From Nonomuraea rhodomycinica (GTDB taxonomy: Bacteria > Actinomycetota > Actinomycetes > Streptosporangiales > Streptosporangiaceae), in the NCBI RefSeq assembly GCF_013363995.1, contig NZ_JABWGO010000015.1, positions 110,827-174,826 of the forward strand: 64,000 nt of DNA, written 5' to 3'. Positions 1 through 8,132 of the stretch are shown piece after piece; positions within the stretch are counted from its first letter, which is position 1; every line of letters starts with the position of its first letter. The notes under the pieces are model-generated. The model worked only from the letters and a program-made list of their open reading frames with translations. It did not search any database and was not told the DNA's origin. The position numbers were made by a program, and so were the translations under genes.

Positions 1-2
1 CA

Positions 3-719
3 CAGCACGGCTGGACACACGGACTCGCGCTCGCCCGTGACCCCTCTCCTGGCGCCCGTCAAGAGGCGAGAGAGCGCAGCGACTCCGAGTGGGCAGCAAC
101 CCGACCTCCCAGAGGACGGCGCGAGCCATCCAGGCGAAGAAAGGCAGCCGCTACTGATAGCGCCACCGTCGATCTCGTTGATTGGCTGACCGAGAATCCG
201 GACGCTATCGAACGCATACAGGAGGTCGGAGACCTTCTTGCCGGCCCAGTGATTGAGGAGCTGGATAAAAGGTTCGGCGCCAGCAAGCCGCGAGAGGCCA
301 GAAGACAGTTCACTGATCACTTCTGGTGCGACCTCCTCGTCGCTTTGGCCGAGGGCATCAAGAAGTTCTCGAAAGCCGTGGACCAAATACCGGACTACGT
401 AACGGCGGTCATCATGCGGTCCCGAAGGACCGAGCGCCGCAGCGTTCTCCTCGAAGCGCTGGTGAGGCTTGCCGTACAGACTGCATGGGAACCCATCAAG
501 CACATGATCCACACCACCGGGATCGAGGACCTCCAACGGACATGCTGGATCCTCGCCGTCCTGATCTGTCCGGCGCCCGAGGACCACAGGGCCGTACAGG
601 ACGGTGCTCTCCTTCCCTTGGCCAAGGAGGGGATGTTGGAGATCAGCAAGGAGCGGCTTGCGCAGGTCTTCCCCGCGGAGTGGGTTCGCCGCCTTCGAGA
701 AGGCCTCGACGGCGTCTGA
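3..719 (+). CDS. Hypothetical helical protein, 5' end truncated by the window edge
   Basis: The reading frame is open from the left edge to the TGA at 717-719, giving 238 visible residues. A GTG at 249 is a possible internal start, but the frame upstream already reads protein-like, with the segment VDLVDWLTENPDAIERI at about 168-218, so the gene probably begins further left. The first 45 or so visible residues are Arg/Pro-rich and may be non-coding. The rest is predicted helical, with a hydrophobic stretch near TCWILAVLICPAP. No family was recognised. It runs convergently toward the tRNA-Arg gene. Confidence 0.55.
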   Translation, partial: QHGWTHGLALARDPSPGARQEARERSDSEWAATRPPRGRREPSRRRKAAATDSATVDLVDWLTENPDAIERIQEVGDLLAGPVIEELDKRFGASKPREARRQFTDHFWCDLLVALAEGIKKFSKAVDQIPDYVTAVIMRSRRTERRSVLLEALVRLAVQTAWEPIKHMIHTTGIEDLQRTCWILAVLICPAPEDHRAVQDGALLPLAKEGMLEISKERLAQVFPAEWVRRLREGLDGV

Positions 720-817
720 GTGATGCCGTCGGAGTCCCACAGCTGGAGATCGGGGCACGCGCCGGCTGATGTCCGTCGGAGAGCGTCTGCGCGGGGCCGC
801 GTTGCAGTACGGCCACG

Positions 818-852
818 AAAAAGGCCCTCCGGGATCATCCCGAAGGGCCTTT
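818..852 (-). terminator. Intrinsic terminator downstream of tRNA-Arg
   Basis: The arms AAAGGCCCT and AGGGCCTTT flank CCGGGATCATCCCG and form a strong GC-rich hairpin, with a short run of T on the minus strand (A816-A822 on the plus strand). It lies just beyond the 3' end of the minus-strand tRNA and could also end the convergent plus-strand gene. Confidence 0.7.
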
Positions 853-862
853 GACCTGAAGC

Positions 863-934
863 GCGGCCGAGAGGACTCGAACCCCTAACCTTCTGATCCG
901 TAGTCAGATGCTCTATCCATTGAGCTACGGCCGC
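863..934 (-). tRNA. tRNA-Arg (anticodon ACG)
   Basis: The minus strand folds into a complete 72-nt cloverleaf. The acceptor stem is GCGGCCG/CGGCCGC, the D stem GCTC/GAGC, the anticodon stem TCTGA/TCAGA around loop CTACGGA, and the T arm contains GGTTCGAGTCC. The anticodon ACG reads CGU-type arginine codons after A34 deamination. No CCA is encoded. A -10-like TATGCT lies about 15 nt upstream, at 949-954 on the complementary strand. Confidence 0.95.
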
Positions 935-990
935 TCGCTGCGTAAGCAAGCATAGCGGACCTTCGGCAGTACCTCGAACCGGATTGCCGG

Positions 991-1572
991 TCAGGATCTG
1001 GCGGACTCCGGTTTGCGGGGCCAGAGGGTGTAGCTGACCGGCCAGATCAGGGCGATCAGTGGGATCTTGAGGAGGCCGCCGATGAAGGCGATGAGGTAGC
1101 CCGTGCGGGCCGGGTCGTCCACGAGCCAGATGAGGGCCTGGACGATGCCCCAGGTCAGCGCGTAGGCGAGGACGATGCGGAGCCACATCACCCATTCGTA
1201 GCGGGCTCTGGGCATGCCGCCGGCCGGTGGCTGCGGGGGCGGAGGGCCGCCGGCGAAGCGGTGGTGGAACTTGGCGTCCGCCCAGCGGATCGTACGGTGG
1301 CCGAAGACGATCGAGTAGGAGAGGTAGGCGGCCGCCAGGCCGTGTCTGAGGTCCGCCGTGGCGCCTCCTCGCATGTCGATGACGGCGGCTGTGAGCAGGA
1401 TCACGTCCAGGAGCGGTACGCAGAGGAGCAGGACAGTGCTCACGGTGCGGCGCTTCCAGAGGTAGCGGGACGCGAGGCCCAGGGCGAGGAGGACCCAGAA
1501 GCCGATTTCGCAGCCGATGAGGATGGCGACAATCACGCTCTCCATGGTCGCGGGGGCGGTGGCCTCGCACAT
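991..1572 (-). CDS. Hypothetical multi-pass membrane protein
   Basis: The protein has about 193 residues from the ATG at 1572. An ATG at 1545 (MESVIVAILIG) is an equally good start, and neither has a clear ribosome site. Four to five hydrophobic segments are visible, for example VIVAILIGCEIGFWVLLALG and ISYLI/LLKIPLIALIWPVSY near the C terminus. A Pro-rich loop (GGPPPPQPPAGG) separates the two halves. No family was recognised. It is divergent from the sensor kinase gene, and both share the inverted repeat at 1588-1621, so it may be a target or partner of that two-component system. Confidence 0.65.
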   Translation of the reverse strand: MCEATAPATMESVIVAILIGCEIGFWVLLALGLASRYLWKRRTVSTVLLLCVPLLDVILLTAAVIDMRGGATADLRHGLAAAYLSYSIVFGHRTIRWADAKFHHRFAGGPPPPQPPAGGMPRARYEWVMWLRIVLAYALTWGIVQALIWLVDDPARTGYLIAFIGGLLKIPLIALIWPVSYTLWPRKPESARS

Positions 1573-1587
1573 CGTCGGCGGATAGGA

Positions 1588-1621
1588 GCCTGTGGATACA
1601 TCGAAGGGTGTATCCACAGGC
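1588..1621. promoter_or_regulatory. Perfect 13-bp inverted repeat in a divergent promoter
   Basis: GCCTGTGGATACA at 1588-1600 is repeated in inverse at 1609-1621 with an 8-nt spacer. It sits between the divergent membrane protein and sensor kinase genes, 16 nt from one proposed start and 50 nt from the other. This is a natural site for the response regulator encoded downstream, but that assignment is inferred from position. Confidence 0.6.
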
Positions 1622-1670
1622 GGTCCGGTGGAGGAGGAGCGCGGCGGCGCGGGGTGGTGTGATGGGGGGC

Positions 1671-3083
1671 ATGCGGAGTGCGGGGTTGTGGGCGGTTGCC
1701 GCTTTTCTGGGCGGGGCGCTGCTCATCGCGGGTGGCGCCTTCTTTCGCCGTGGGGCGGACGAGTGGGCGCTCCTCGTCCCGCTGGCCTTGACGTGCGCCG
1801 GGGTCGCCGTGCGGTGGCGGAGTCCTCTGTCGGCGTTGGGGCTGGGGACGCTGGGCGTGGTCGTGGACCTCTTCGTGGGGCCGTCATTGCCTACGTTGTT
1901 GATCTATACGGACAACATCTACGCCGCGGCGCTCTACGGGCCCTCGCGGTTCGCACGGTGGTTGCTGGGTGTGGCCTGCTGTCTTGCGGTGCTGGTGGGG
2001 GCCGTCGCCTGGTTTCTGACGGAGGATTGGCGGGTGCCGGCGGTATACGGGGTGCAGGCCGGTCTGGTGCTCATCTCGCCGGTGACGACGGCGATGGTGT
2101 TGCGGCAGCAGCGGGAGCAGGCGGCGGCCGAGCGGGCTCGGGCGGAGCAGGTGGCGCGGCTCGCGGAGCTCGACCGGCAGGCCGCCATCGCGGCCGAGCG
2201 GGCGGCCATGGCGCGCGAGCTCCATGACATGGTGGCCAACCACTTCAGCGCCATCGCGATCCAGTCGACGGCGGTGCTCTCCCGCAAGGATCTTGATCCG
2301 CGTACGGTGCGGACGGTCATGGAGTCCGTACGGGAGAACAGCGTCAAGGGGATGGCCGAGATGCGGGCCATGATCGGGCTGTTGCGACAGGATGACGGCA
2401 CCGGGAACGGCGGTATCGGGACTGGTGGCATCGGGAGTGGCGGCGATGCCATGCGGCCTCGGTTGGCTGACGCCGAGAGCCTGGTCGAGCGGGCTCGGCG
2501 GGCGGGGATGACCGTGGAGTTGCGGGTGGAGGGGGAGCCGAGGGAGTTGCCGGCCTCTGTCGATCTGGCGGGCTATCGGATCCTGCAGGAGGCGCTGACC
2601 AATGCGCTGAAGCATGGGGGGCGGTCGGCCGGCGTCGTGCTGGGTTATGAGGCTGAGAGCGTGAGGGTGGTCGTGGACAATCCGGTCGCCGGCGTAGGGT
2701 CTGGCGCCGGGTCCGGTCTGGTCTCCCCGCTGGTCGCCGCAGGTGCCGGCGCTCCTCGCCTCGCCGATGGTGGCAGTGGGGCCAATCCCTTGCGCTCGGT
2801 GGATCGAGATGGTCGCGGTCGTCGGGGTGAGGTGTGGCTGCCGGGGTCCGGGGCCGGGCTGGTGGGGATGCGGGAGAGGGCCTTGCTTGTGGGCGGTTCT
2901 TGCGAGGCGGGGTTGGTCGATGTCGGGCTTGAGATGGTGACGGGTGATGGCGGCTGCTCCGCGAGGGTCGATGCCGTGGCCTATGGCGGCGGGCCTTCTG
3001 CCCTTGCTGCGGGTGGTGTCGGCTCTCAGGAGGCTGTCTGGCGGGTGGAGGCCGTTCTGCCCACGGGGGTGACGGCTTCATGA
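1671..3083 (+). CDS. NarL-family sensor histidine kinase
   Basis: The protein has 470 residues from the ATG at 1671; an ATG at 1662 is possible. The N-terminal third has four to five membrane segments. A coiled-coil linker of Glu/Arg/Ala repeats follows. The HisKA_3 dimerisation domain has the phospho-acceptor His at about residue 185 in ARELHDMVANH. The HATPase domain has an N box (QEALTNALKHGG, Asn about 311) and a G box (GAGLVGMRERA, about 396). A Gly/Ala-rich insert of about 60 residues lies between these boxes. It forms a two-component system with the downstream response regulator. Confidence 0.9.
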   Translation: MRSAGLWAVAAFLGGALLIAGGAFFRRGADEWALLVPLALTCAGVAVRWRSPLSALGLGTLGVVVDLFVGPSLPTLLIYTDNIYAAALYGPSRFARWLLGVACCLAVLVGAVAWFLTEDWRVPAVYGVQAGLVLISPVTTAMVLRQQREQAAAERARAEQVARLAELDRQAAIAAERAAMARELHDMVANHFSAIAIQSTAVLSRKDLDPRTVRTVMESVRENSVKGMAEMRAMIGLLRQDDGTGNGGIGTGGIGSGGDAMRPRLADAESLVERARRAGMTVELRVEGEPRELPASVDLAGYRILQEALTNALKHGGRSAGVVLGYEAESVRVVVDNPVAGVGSGAGSGLVSPLVAAGAGAPRLADGGSGANPLRSVDRDGRGRRGEVWLPGSGAGLVGMRERALLVGGSCEAGLVDVGLEMVTGDGGCSARVDAVAYGGGPSALAAGGVGSQEAVWRVEAVLPTGVTAS

Positions 3084-3200
3084 CGTGCCGGGCTGAGGGG
3101 TTGATGGCCGGCTCGGCTGTCGCCGCGGCGGTGGATGCGGGGTCGGGTTGGCGTTGGGCGCGTACCGGCGCTCGGGCTCGTTGCGGGCGGTGGTGAGGTG

Positions 3201-3830
3201 ATGGCCATCCGGGTGGTGGTCGCTGATGACCATGCGGCGGTACGGGCGGGGATCGCGCTGATCCTGGGCGGCGCCGACGACATCGAGGTGGTGGGAGAGG
3301 CCGCCGACGGGGAGGAGGCCGTGGCGCTCGCGCGGGAGAAGCGGCCGGACGTCGTGTTGATGGATGTGCGCATGCCGCGGCTGGACGGGATCTCGGCCAC
3401 CCGGGAGCTGGCCGGGGTGGCGGATGTATTGATCTTGACGACGTTCGACGTGGACGAGTACGTGTTCGGGGCGCTTCGTGCTGGAGCGGCGGGGTTCTTG
3501 CTGAAGAACACCGACGCCGAGAGCTTGGTGGAGGCGGTTCGGGTGGTGGCGCGGGGGGACGGGCTCATCTCGCCGGCTGTCACCCGGCGGTTGATCTCGG
3601 CTTTCGCGGAGATGCCTCCGCCCCGTGATCGGCAGGCCGTGGCCGGGCTGACGCCTCGGGAGCGGGAGGTGCTGGCCTGCGTGGCTCGGGGGCTGTCCAA
3701 CGCGGAGATCGCCAAGGAGCTCGACATGGCGGAGGCGACGACGAAGACACATGTGAGCAGGGTGCTCGGCAAGCTGGGGTTGAAGAGCCGGGTGCAGGCT
3801 GCGATCTACTACTCGGCGTACGAGGAGTAG
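3201..3830 (+). CDS. NarL/LuxR-type response regulator
   Basis: The protein has 209 residues, starting at ATG 3201 behind a purine-rich GGTGAGG. An N-terminal receiver domain has the acidic pocket VVADDH, the phospho-acceptor Asp55 in LMDVRMPRLDG, and a conserved Thr/Lys switch (LTTF, LLKN). The C terminus is a LuxR-type helix-turn-helix (LTPREREVLACVARG, about residues 150-205). It lies 117 nt after the kinase and almost certainly is its cognate partner. The 1588-1621 inverted repeat is a plausible autoregulatory target. Confidence 0.92.
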   Translation: MAIRVVVADDHAAVRAGIALILGGADDIEVVGEAADGEEAVALAREKRPDVVLMDVRMPRLDGISATRELAGVADVLILTTFDVDEYVFGALRAGAAGFLLKNTDAESLVEAVRVVARGDGLISPAVTRRLISAFAEMPPPRDRQAVAGLTPREREVLACVARGLSNAEIAKELDMAEATTKTHVSRVLGKLGLKSRVQAAIYYSAYEE

Positions 3831-4212
3831 CGCGCCGACGCTCTCACCGGTCGAGGCGGACTGGTGGGGTTTCCGGCCGGTTTCGCTTTTGGGTCGGCCA
3901 TGCCGTCGGAAAGCGCCTGGCATGCCGTCAGGCGATACCGCCGTCCCACGCCGCTCGCCACCGGCTGGGCGATACCGCCGCTCCATCGCTCCACGCCGCT
4001 CGCCACCGGCTGGGCGATCCAGCCCGCCGCCCCGCGGCCCCACGCCGCCCGCCACCCCGTCAGGTGATCCCGGCGCGTCGTTCGAGGTCGCCTGTTTCAA
4101 GTCGCCTGTTCCCATCGGTTACGCCGTGACCGCCCGTTCCGGCCCATTCGGGAAGTGAGCGGTCGGTGTCCTTCGGCCGTGGGGCATCGTCCCCCGGGCC
4201 TACTCTCCGTCG
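3831..4212. repeat. Intergenic stretch with a 28-bp direct repeat
   Basis: No convincing gene is visible here. A 28-bp exact repeat beginning CCACGCCGCTCGCCACCGGC occurs at 3946-3973 and 3991-4018, and a degenerate third unit follows at about 4031-4065. The unit ends TGGGCGAT. Short frames across it are low-complexity and differ between frames, which argues against coding. Confidence 0.5.
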
Positions 4213-4569
4213 GTGGCGGCCCGTAGGCTGGCCGTCGTGAGTTCTCCGCCGCCTGTCTCCCCCGGGCCGTCCGGTCAACCGCCTCGCCAGACCGGTCTCG
4301 TGGTGGGGCTGGCGTTCGCGGGAGCCTTCGGCTACTGGGTCGTCAACGTGCTCCTGGGGCTGATCGTGATCAGGTTCGACTCTCGGGTCGCGGTCGGGGT
4401 GGGGGCGGCGGTGCTGGCTCTCGGGGCGTTGGGCGGCGGGGTTCTGCTGGTGTCGCGGCGCAAGCCCTGGGCCCTCGGTCTGGGATTGGGGTTGATGATC
4501 GGGTGGGCGTTGGCCTCCATCGTGACCGCCGGATTCTGTACCGGGCTCAATCCGAATCTCTACGCCTGA
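4213..4569 (+). CDS. Small membrane protein, paralogue A (GFCTGxNP C terminus)
   Basis: The protein has up to 118 residues from GTG 4213; GTG 4237 is an alternative. A Pro-rich cytoplasmic head is followed by three hydrophobic segments and an invariant-looking tail: GLGLGLMIGWALASIV then GFCTGLNPNLYA. The same tail is found in the next gene, so the two are tandem paralogues. The family name is not known to me. It leads into the Lgt-like/radical SAM operon, with 42 nt to the next gene. Confidence 0.75.
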   Translation: MAARRLAVVSSPPPVSPGPSGQPPRQTGLVVGLAFAGAFGYWVVNVLLGLIVIRFDSRVAVGVGAAVLALGALGGGVLLVSRRKPWALGLGLGLMIGWALASIVTAGFCTGLNPNLYA

Positions 4570-4611
4570 TGGGCGGCCATCCGGTCGCGGTCGGCACGGC
4601 GCGGTGCGCGG

Positions 4612-5127
4612 ATGAGTGAGTCGCCGCCCCCGCCGCCTCGCGGGCCGCAGTCTCACGGGCCGCAGCCTCGCGGGCCGCAGCCTCGCGGGCCGCAGTCTCA
4701 CGGGCCGCAGCCCCACGGGCCCACACCACATGGGCCTCAGCGCCACGGGCAGCCACCACAGCCGCCGCAGCCGCCCCAGCCCCCGCCGCACGGCTACTGG
4801 GCGCCGCCGCCGAAGCCGCCGCGTGACAGCTCCCCCGCCCTCCTCATAGGCATGGCCTTCGCCGGCCTCGCCCTCTACAGCGCGCTGAACTTCCTGCTGG
4901 TCCTCGTCGTCCTCTTCGCCGCCATGGACAAGGGCGGCAACCAGCTGTGGACCGCCATCGCCGCCGTCGTCCTCGCGCTCGTGGGCCTGGGCGCCGGCGC
5001 CGGGCTGCTGGTCCTGCGGCGGCCGTGGGCGACCGGGCTGGGGCTCGGGTTGATGCTCGGGTGGGCGTTGTGGTCGATCGTGTCGGCCGGTTTCTGCACG
5101 GGCATCAATCCGGGAATGTACGGCTGA
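4612..5127 (+). CDS. Small membrane protein, paralogue B with Pro/His-rich repeat head
   Basis: The protein has 171 residues from ATG 4612. The N terminus contains a 5-residue tandem repeat of the GPQ(S/P)(H/R) type (about 4639-4770) and a Pro/Gln run, then three membrane segments. The C-terminal tail GLGLGLMLGWALWSIV...GFCTGINPGMYG matches the preceding gene. The stop is 1 nt before the ATG of the Lgt-like gene, so it is probably co-translated with it. The Pro-rich head resembles those of many actinobacterial membrane proteins, and its function is unknown. Confidence 0.8.
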   Translation: MSESPPPPPRGPQSHGPQPRGPQPRGPQSHGPQPHGPTPHGPQRHGQPPQPPQPPQPPPHGYWAPPPKPPRDSSPALLIGMAFAGLALYSALNFLLVLVVLFAAMDKGGNQLWTAIAAVVLALVGLGAGAGLLVLRRPWATGLGLGLMLGWALWSIVSAGFCTGINPGMYG

Positions 5128-5128
5128 C

Positions 5129-5872
5129 ATGGCCATACCACTGCATGAGGTGTTCGTCGGGCTCGGCGTTCTCGTCGCGTCCGTCGTGTTCGTACGGGAG
5201 GCTCGCCGCCGTGGCGCGCTCAACGAGCAGTCGCTCGTGGCCGTCACCGGCGCGCTCGTCGGCGGCGCCATCGGCATGCGCCTGGCCGGCTGGATGGAGA
5301 CGCTCGACCTGAAGGACCTCTGGCTGTACGGGTCCCGCAGCATCCTGGGCGGCCTGACCGGGGCGTACGTCGGCGTGCTGGTCGCCAAGCGGGTCATCGG
5401 CCTCCGGGAGCGCACCGGCGACCTGTTCGCCCCGGCCGTGGCGCTGGGCATGGCCGTCGGGCGCGTCGGCTGCCACCTGACCGAGGCCCCGGGGCGGCCC
5501 ACCGACCTGCCGTGGGGCGTCCACGCGCCGCCGACCACGCCCGAGTGCCCCGGCTGCCTGACCGGTCAGGCCATGCACCCGTCGTTCATCTACGAGATCA
5601 TCTTCCATCTCGTCGCGTACGGGGCGCTGGTGTGGGCGCGGGACAAGGTGACGCGGCCGGGCGAGCTGTTCACGCTCTACCTGGCCGGGTACGCGGCGTT
5701 CCGGTTCCTCGTCGAGTTCACGCGGGCGAACGAGACCGTGTGGCTGGGGCTGACGCGCCCGCAGTGGTTCCTCGTCCCGGGGACGATCCTGCTGGCCGTA
5801 CGCGTCGGGTACGGCTGGCGGCGCGGCCACTACGATGCACTTCTCCGACGGAAGGCGACAGTTCGGTCATGA
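5129..5872 (+). CDS. Prolipoprotein diacylglyceryl transferase (Lgt)-like membrane protein
   Basis: The protein has 247 residues with about seven membrane segments. Lgt family signatures are present in order: GRVGCHLTEAPGRPTDLPWG (about 110-130, the Lgt substrate/catalytic loop), MHPSFIYE (the HPxQLYE motif, with Ser-Phe in place of the usual residues) and AFRFLVEFTRANE (the R-F-x-x-E-x-x-R motif). Canonical Lgt moves diacylglyceryl from phosphatidylglycerol to a prelipoprotein cysteine. Because this copy is coupled by ATGA to a radical SAM lipid-type enzyme, it may act on a different acceptor or lipid. It could instead be the cell's ordinary Lgt, though a separate lgt usually sits near trp genes. 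Confidence 0.88.
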   Translation: MAIPLHEVFVGLGVLVASVVFVREARRRGALNEQSLVAVTGALVGGAIGMRLAGWMETLDLKDLWLYGSRSILGGLTGAYVGVLVAKRVIGLRERTGDLFAPAVALGMAVGRVGCHLTEAPGRPTDLPWGVHAPPTTPECPGCLTGQAMHPSFIYEIIFHLVAYGALVWARDKVTRPGELFTLYLAGYAAFRFLVEFTRANETVWLGLTRPQWFLVPGTILLAVRVGYGWRRGHYDALLRRKATVRS

Positions 5873-7422
5873 GCCCAGGAATGGGACTGCGGGGCGACCG
5901 CATCCTCAGGTACGTCAACGCGTTCTGCCCGCACTGCCACGGCCGCGACCTGGAACACGTCGAGCGGCTCAGCGGCTACCTGGCGGTGCGCGACGGCCGG
6001 GTGTGGCTGGAGCGCGGGTGCCGCGAGCACGGCCTGGTCCGGACGCTCTACGACGAGGACCCGGAGATCCTGGAGTACCTGGAGGAGTGGACCGCTCCCA
6101 CCAAGCAGCACATCCCGGACGTGTCGGGCAACTTCGCGCCCGTCCCCGCCGCGTACCTCCAGGGGCTGCCGGAGATGCAGACGCAGCACACGTGCATCCT
6201 GCTGGAGGACATCGCCGAGGCGTGCAACCTGCGCTGCCCGACCTGCTTCGCCGACAGCTCGCCCGACCTGAGCGGGATCGTCCCGGTCGCCGACGTCCTC
6301 GCGAACGTCGACCAGCGCCTGGCCCGCGAGAACGGCCGGCTGGACGTGCTCATGCTGAGCGGCGGCGAGCCGACGCTGCACCCGGAGCTCCCGCTGCTGC
6401 TGCGCGAGCTCACGCAGCGGCCGGTCACCCGCATCCTGATCAACACCAACGGCGTCCTCGTCGCCCGCGACGACGACCTGCTCGACCTGCTCACCGAGCA
6501 CCGCGAGCGGGTGGAGGTCTACCTCCAGTACGACGGCGGCTCGGCCGAGGCGTCGCGACACCACCGGGGCGGCGACCTGCGGCGGCTCAAGGAGCAGGCC
6601 GTACGGCGGCTGTCGGAGCGGGAGATCTTCACCACGCTGGTGATGACGGCGGCGCTCGGCGTCAACGACGGCGAGATCGGCGACGTCGTACGGGTGGCGC
6701 TCGACACGCCGTTCGTGGGCGGCGTGTCGCTGCAGCCGCAGTTCGGCTCGGGCCGCTCGGCGCGGATCGACCCGATGGACCGGCTCACCCACACCGGCGT
6801 GCTCAGCCGGCTCGGACCGCAGACCGGCGGGCTGGTCACCTGGCGCGACCTGACCGCGCTGCCGTGCTCCCACCCCCACTGCTGCTCGGTCGGCTACCTG
6901 ATCCGCGACGACTCGCGGCGGTGGCGGTCGCTGGTGGCGCTGATGGGCCACGACCGGCTGAAGGCGAACCTGGGCCTGGTCGCCAACCGGATCGCCGACA
7001 GCGACATCCCGCGCGAGCTGCGGGCGGCCGTACAGGAGTCGCTGCTGGGGCTGCTGTCGGAGCAGTCGTCGCTGTCGCACCCGCAGATCGGCGACCTGTG
7101 GCGCGACATCTGCGAGAACTGCGACCTCGGCGTGTCCACGCTGCTCACACTCGCCTCCTCGGCGCTGCCGGGCCGGCGCGCGAAGCTGCGCCGGATGCTG
7201 GGCGAGCGGGTGGTCCGGATCACGGTCAAGCCGTTCATGGACATCTCGACGATGATCGAGGAACGGCTCACGCAGTGCTGCGTCCATGTGGGCACGCGGG
7301 CCGAGCAGGACCAGTGCGCGCCGTTCTGCGCGGTGCAGGCGTGGCCGCAGCTCTCGGCGCAGCGGCTGTCGGCGGTGGCGTCGGAGCCCCGGACGCGGCT
7401 TCCTCTGGAGGTCCTGACGTGA
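5869..7422 (+). CDS. Radical SAM enzyme of the MJ0619/tetraether-synthase type
   Basis: The protein has 517 residues, and its ATG overlaps the upstream stop (ATGA). An N-terminal metal site has C20-P-H-C23 and C51-REHG. The radical SAM cluster motif is C119-N-L-R-C123-P-T-C126, followed by SGGEPTLHPE. Two further Cys groups are typical of this family: ALPCSHPHCCSVGYLI and, at the C terminus, FMDISTMIEERLTQCCVHV with CAPFCA. Archaeal relatives (Tes) use several Fe-S clusters plus a rubredoxin-like site to join lipid chains into tetraethers. The substrate here is unknown, but with the Lgt-like neighbour a membrane lipid or lipid anchor is likely. Confidence 0.9.
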   Translation: MSPGMGLRGDRILRYVNAFCPHCHGRDLEHVERLSGYLAVRDGRVWLERGCREHGLVRTLYDEDPEILEYLEEWTAPTKQHIPDVSGNFAPVPAAYLQGLPEMQTQHTCILLEDIAEACNLRCPTCFADSSPDLSGIVPVADVLANVDQRLARENGRLDVLMLSGGEPTLHPELPLLLRELTQRPVTRILINTNGVLVARDDDLLDLLTEHRERVEVYLQYDGGSAEASRHHRGGDLRRLKEQAVRRLSEREIFTTLVMTAALGVNDGEIGDVVRVALDTPFVGGVSLQPQFGSGRSARIDPMDRLTHTGVLSRLGPQTGGLVTWRDLTALPCSHPHCCSVGYLIRDDSRRWRSLVALMGHDRLKANLGLVANRIADSDIPRELRAAVQESLLGLLSEQSSLSHPQIGDLWRDICENCDLGVSTLLTLASSALPGRRAKLRRMLGERVVRITVKPFMDISTMIEERLTQCCVHVGTRAEQDQCAPFCAVQAWPQLSAQRLSAVASEPRTRLPLEVLT

Positions 7423-7664
7423 AGGCCGAGCCGTACGACCCGCTGCGGCTGTGCGTGTACGCGACGGTCGCGCTGCTGGCGTGGCTGCTGGGGCCGTGGG
7501 CGGTGCTCGGGTTCGCCGTACTGGGGTTCGCGGGGTACTGGAAGGCGCGCCGGGCCGGGCTGACCCGCAGCAAGTGCCTGCTGCGGGACACCCGGCTCGT
7601 GCTGGCCTACCTGGGGCTGCTGGCGGTGGCGGCGTCCGTCGCGATCGTGCTGTCCCTCAGGTGA
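7419..7664 (+). CDS. Small membrane protein ending the radical SAM operon
   Basis: The protein has 81 residues. The GTG start overlaps the radical SAM stop (GTGA), so it is translationally coupled. Two hydrophobic regions are visible: YATVALLAWLLGPWAVLGFAV and LAYLGLLAVAASVAIVLSL. They flank a basic loop with WKARRAGLTRSKCLLRDTR. No domain was recognised. Strict coupling suggests a subunit or membrane dock for the enzyme upstream. Confidence 0.85.
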   Translation: MKAEPYDPLRLCVYATVALLAWLLGPWAVLGFAVLGFAGYWKARRAGLTRSKCLLRDTRLVLAYLGLLAVAASVAIVLSLR

Positions 7665-7673
7665 CGGCGGGGG

Positions 7674-8132
7674 CTACTCGGCGGGGACGTACAGGCTGAG
7701 CGTCTCGGCGATGCAGGCCGGACGCCGCTCGCCCTCGACCTCGATCGTCATCTTCAGGTTGGACAGGTAGCCGGCGGGCGTGCCCTTGACGTCGGTCAGC
7801 TCGCCCGAGGCCCTGACCCGCGCGCCCACCGGCACCGGCCGCGGGAAGCGGACCTTGTTCAGGCCGTAGTTGACGCCCATGGCGATGCCCTCGACCTTGA
7901 CCAGCTCCATCATGAACGACGGAAGCAGCGACAGGCTGAGGTAGCCGTGGGCGATGGTGCCGCCGAACGGTCCCTCCTTGGCGCGCTCCACGTCGACGTG
8001 GATCCACTGGTGGTCGTCGGTGGCGTCGGCGAACAGGTTGACCTGCTCCTGGGTGATCGTGCGCCACTCGGTCGGGCCGAACGTCTCGCCGACGGCCGAC
8101 TTGAGCTCCTGTACGTTCGCGAAGGTCCGCAT
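7674..8132 (-). CDS. MaoC-like (R)-specific enoyl-CoA hydratase / dehydratase
   Basis: The protein has 152 residues from ATG 8132. The hot-dog fold signature is present: TITQEQVNLFADATDDHQWIHVD contains the catalytic D...H pair, followed by FGGTIAHGYLSLSLLP. This matches MaoC/NodN-type dehydratases acting on CoA thioesters. It is convergent with the radical SAM operon, 9 nt stop to stop. No metabolic neighbours identify its substrate. Confidence 0.9.
   Translation of the reverse strand: MRTFANVQELKSAVGETFGPTEWRTITQEQVNLFADATDDHQWIHVDVERAKEGPFGGTIAHGYLSLSLLPSFMMELVKVEGIAMGVNYGLNKVRFPRPVPVGARVRASGELTDVKGTPAGYLSNLKMTIEVEGERRPACIAETLSLYVPAE

Noticed and set aside
395..1726. Long minus-strand frame covering the tRNA-Arg and membrane protein region
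   Set aside because: It reads through a tRNA and two genes, is Arg/Pro-rich and low-complexity, and is typical of a shadow frame in GC-rich DNA.
3864..4158. Small plus-strand frames between the response regulator and the first small membrane gene
   Set aside because: They follow the 28-bp repeat, have no ribosome site and no conserved-looking sequence.
4636..4770. Short tandem DNA repeats resembling a CRISPR array
   Set aside because: The 15-bp units encode GPQ(S/P)(H/R) in frame in a real protein, with no spacers.
5512..5868. N-terminal extension of the radical SAM frame to 5512
   Set aside because: It overlaps the Lgt-like gene in another frame and is Arg/Gly-rich; the ATG at 5869 gives the ATGA junction and the conserved N-terminal Cys site.
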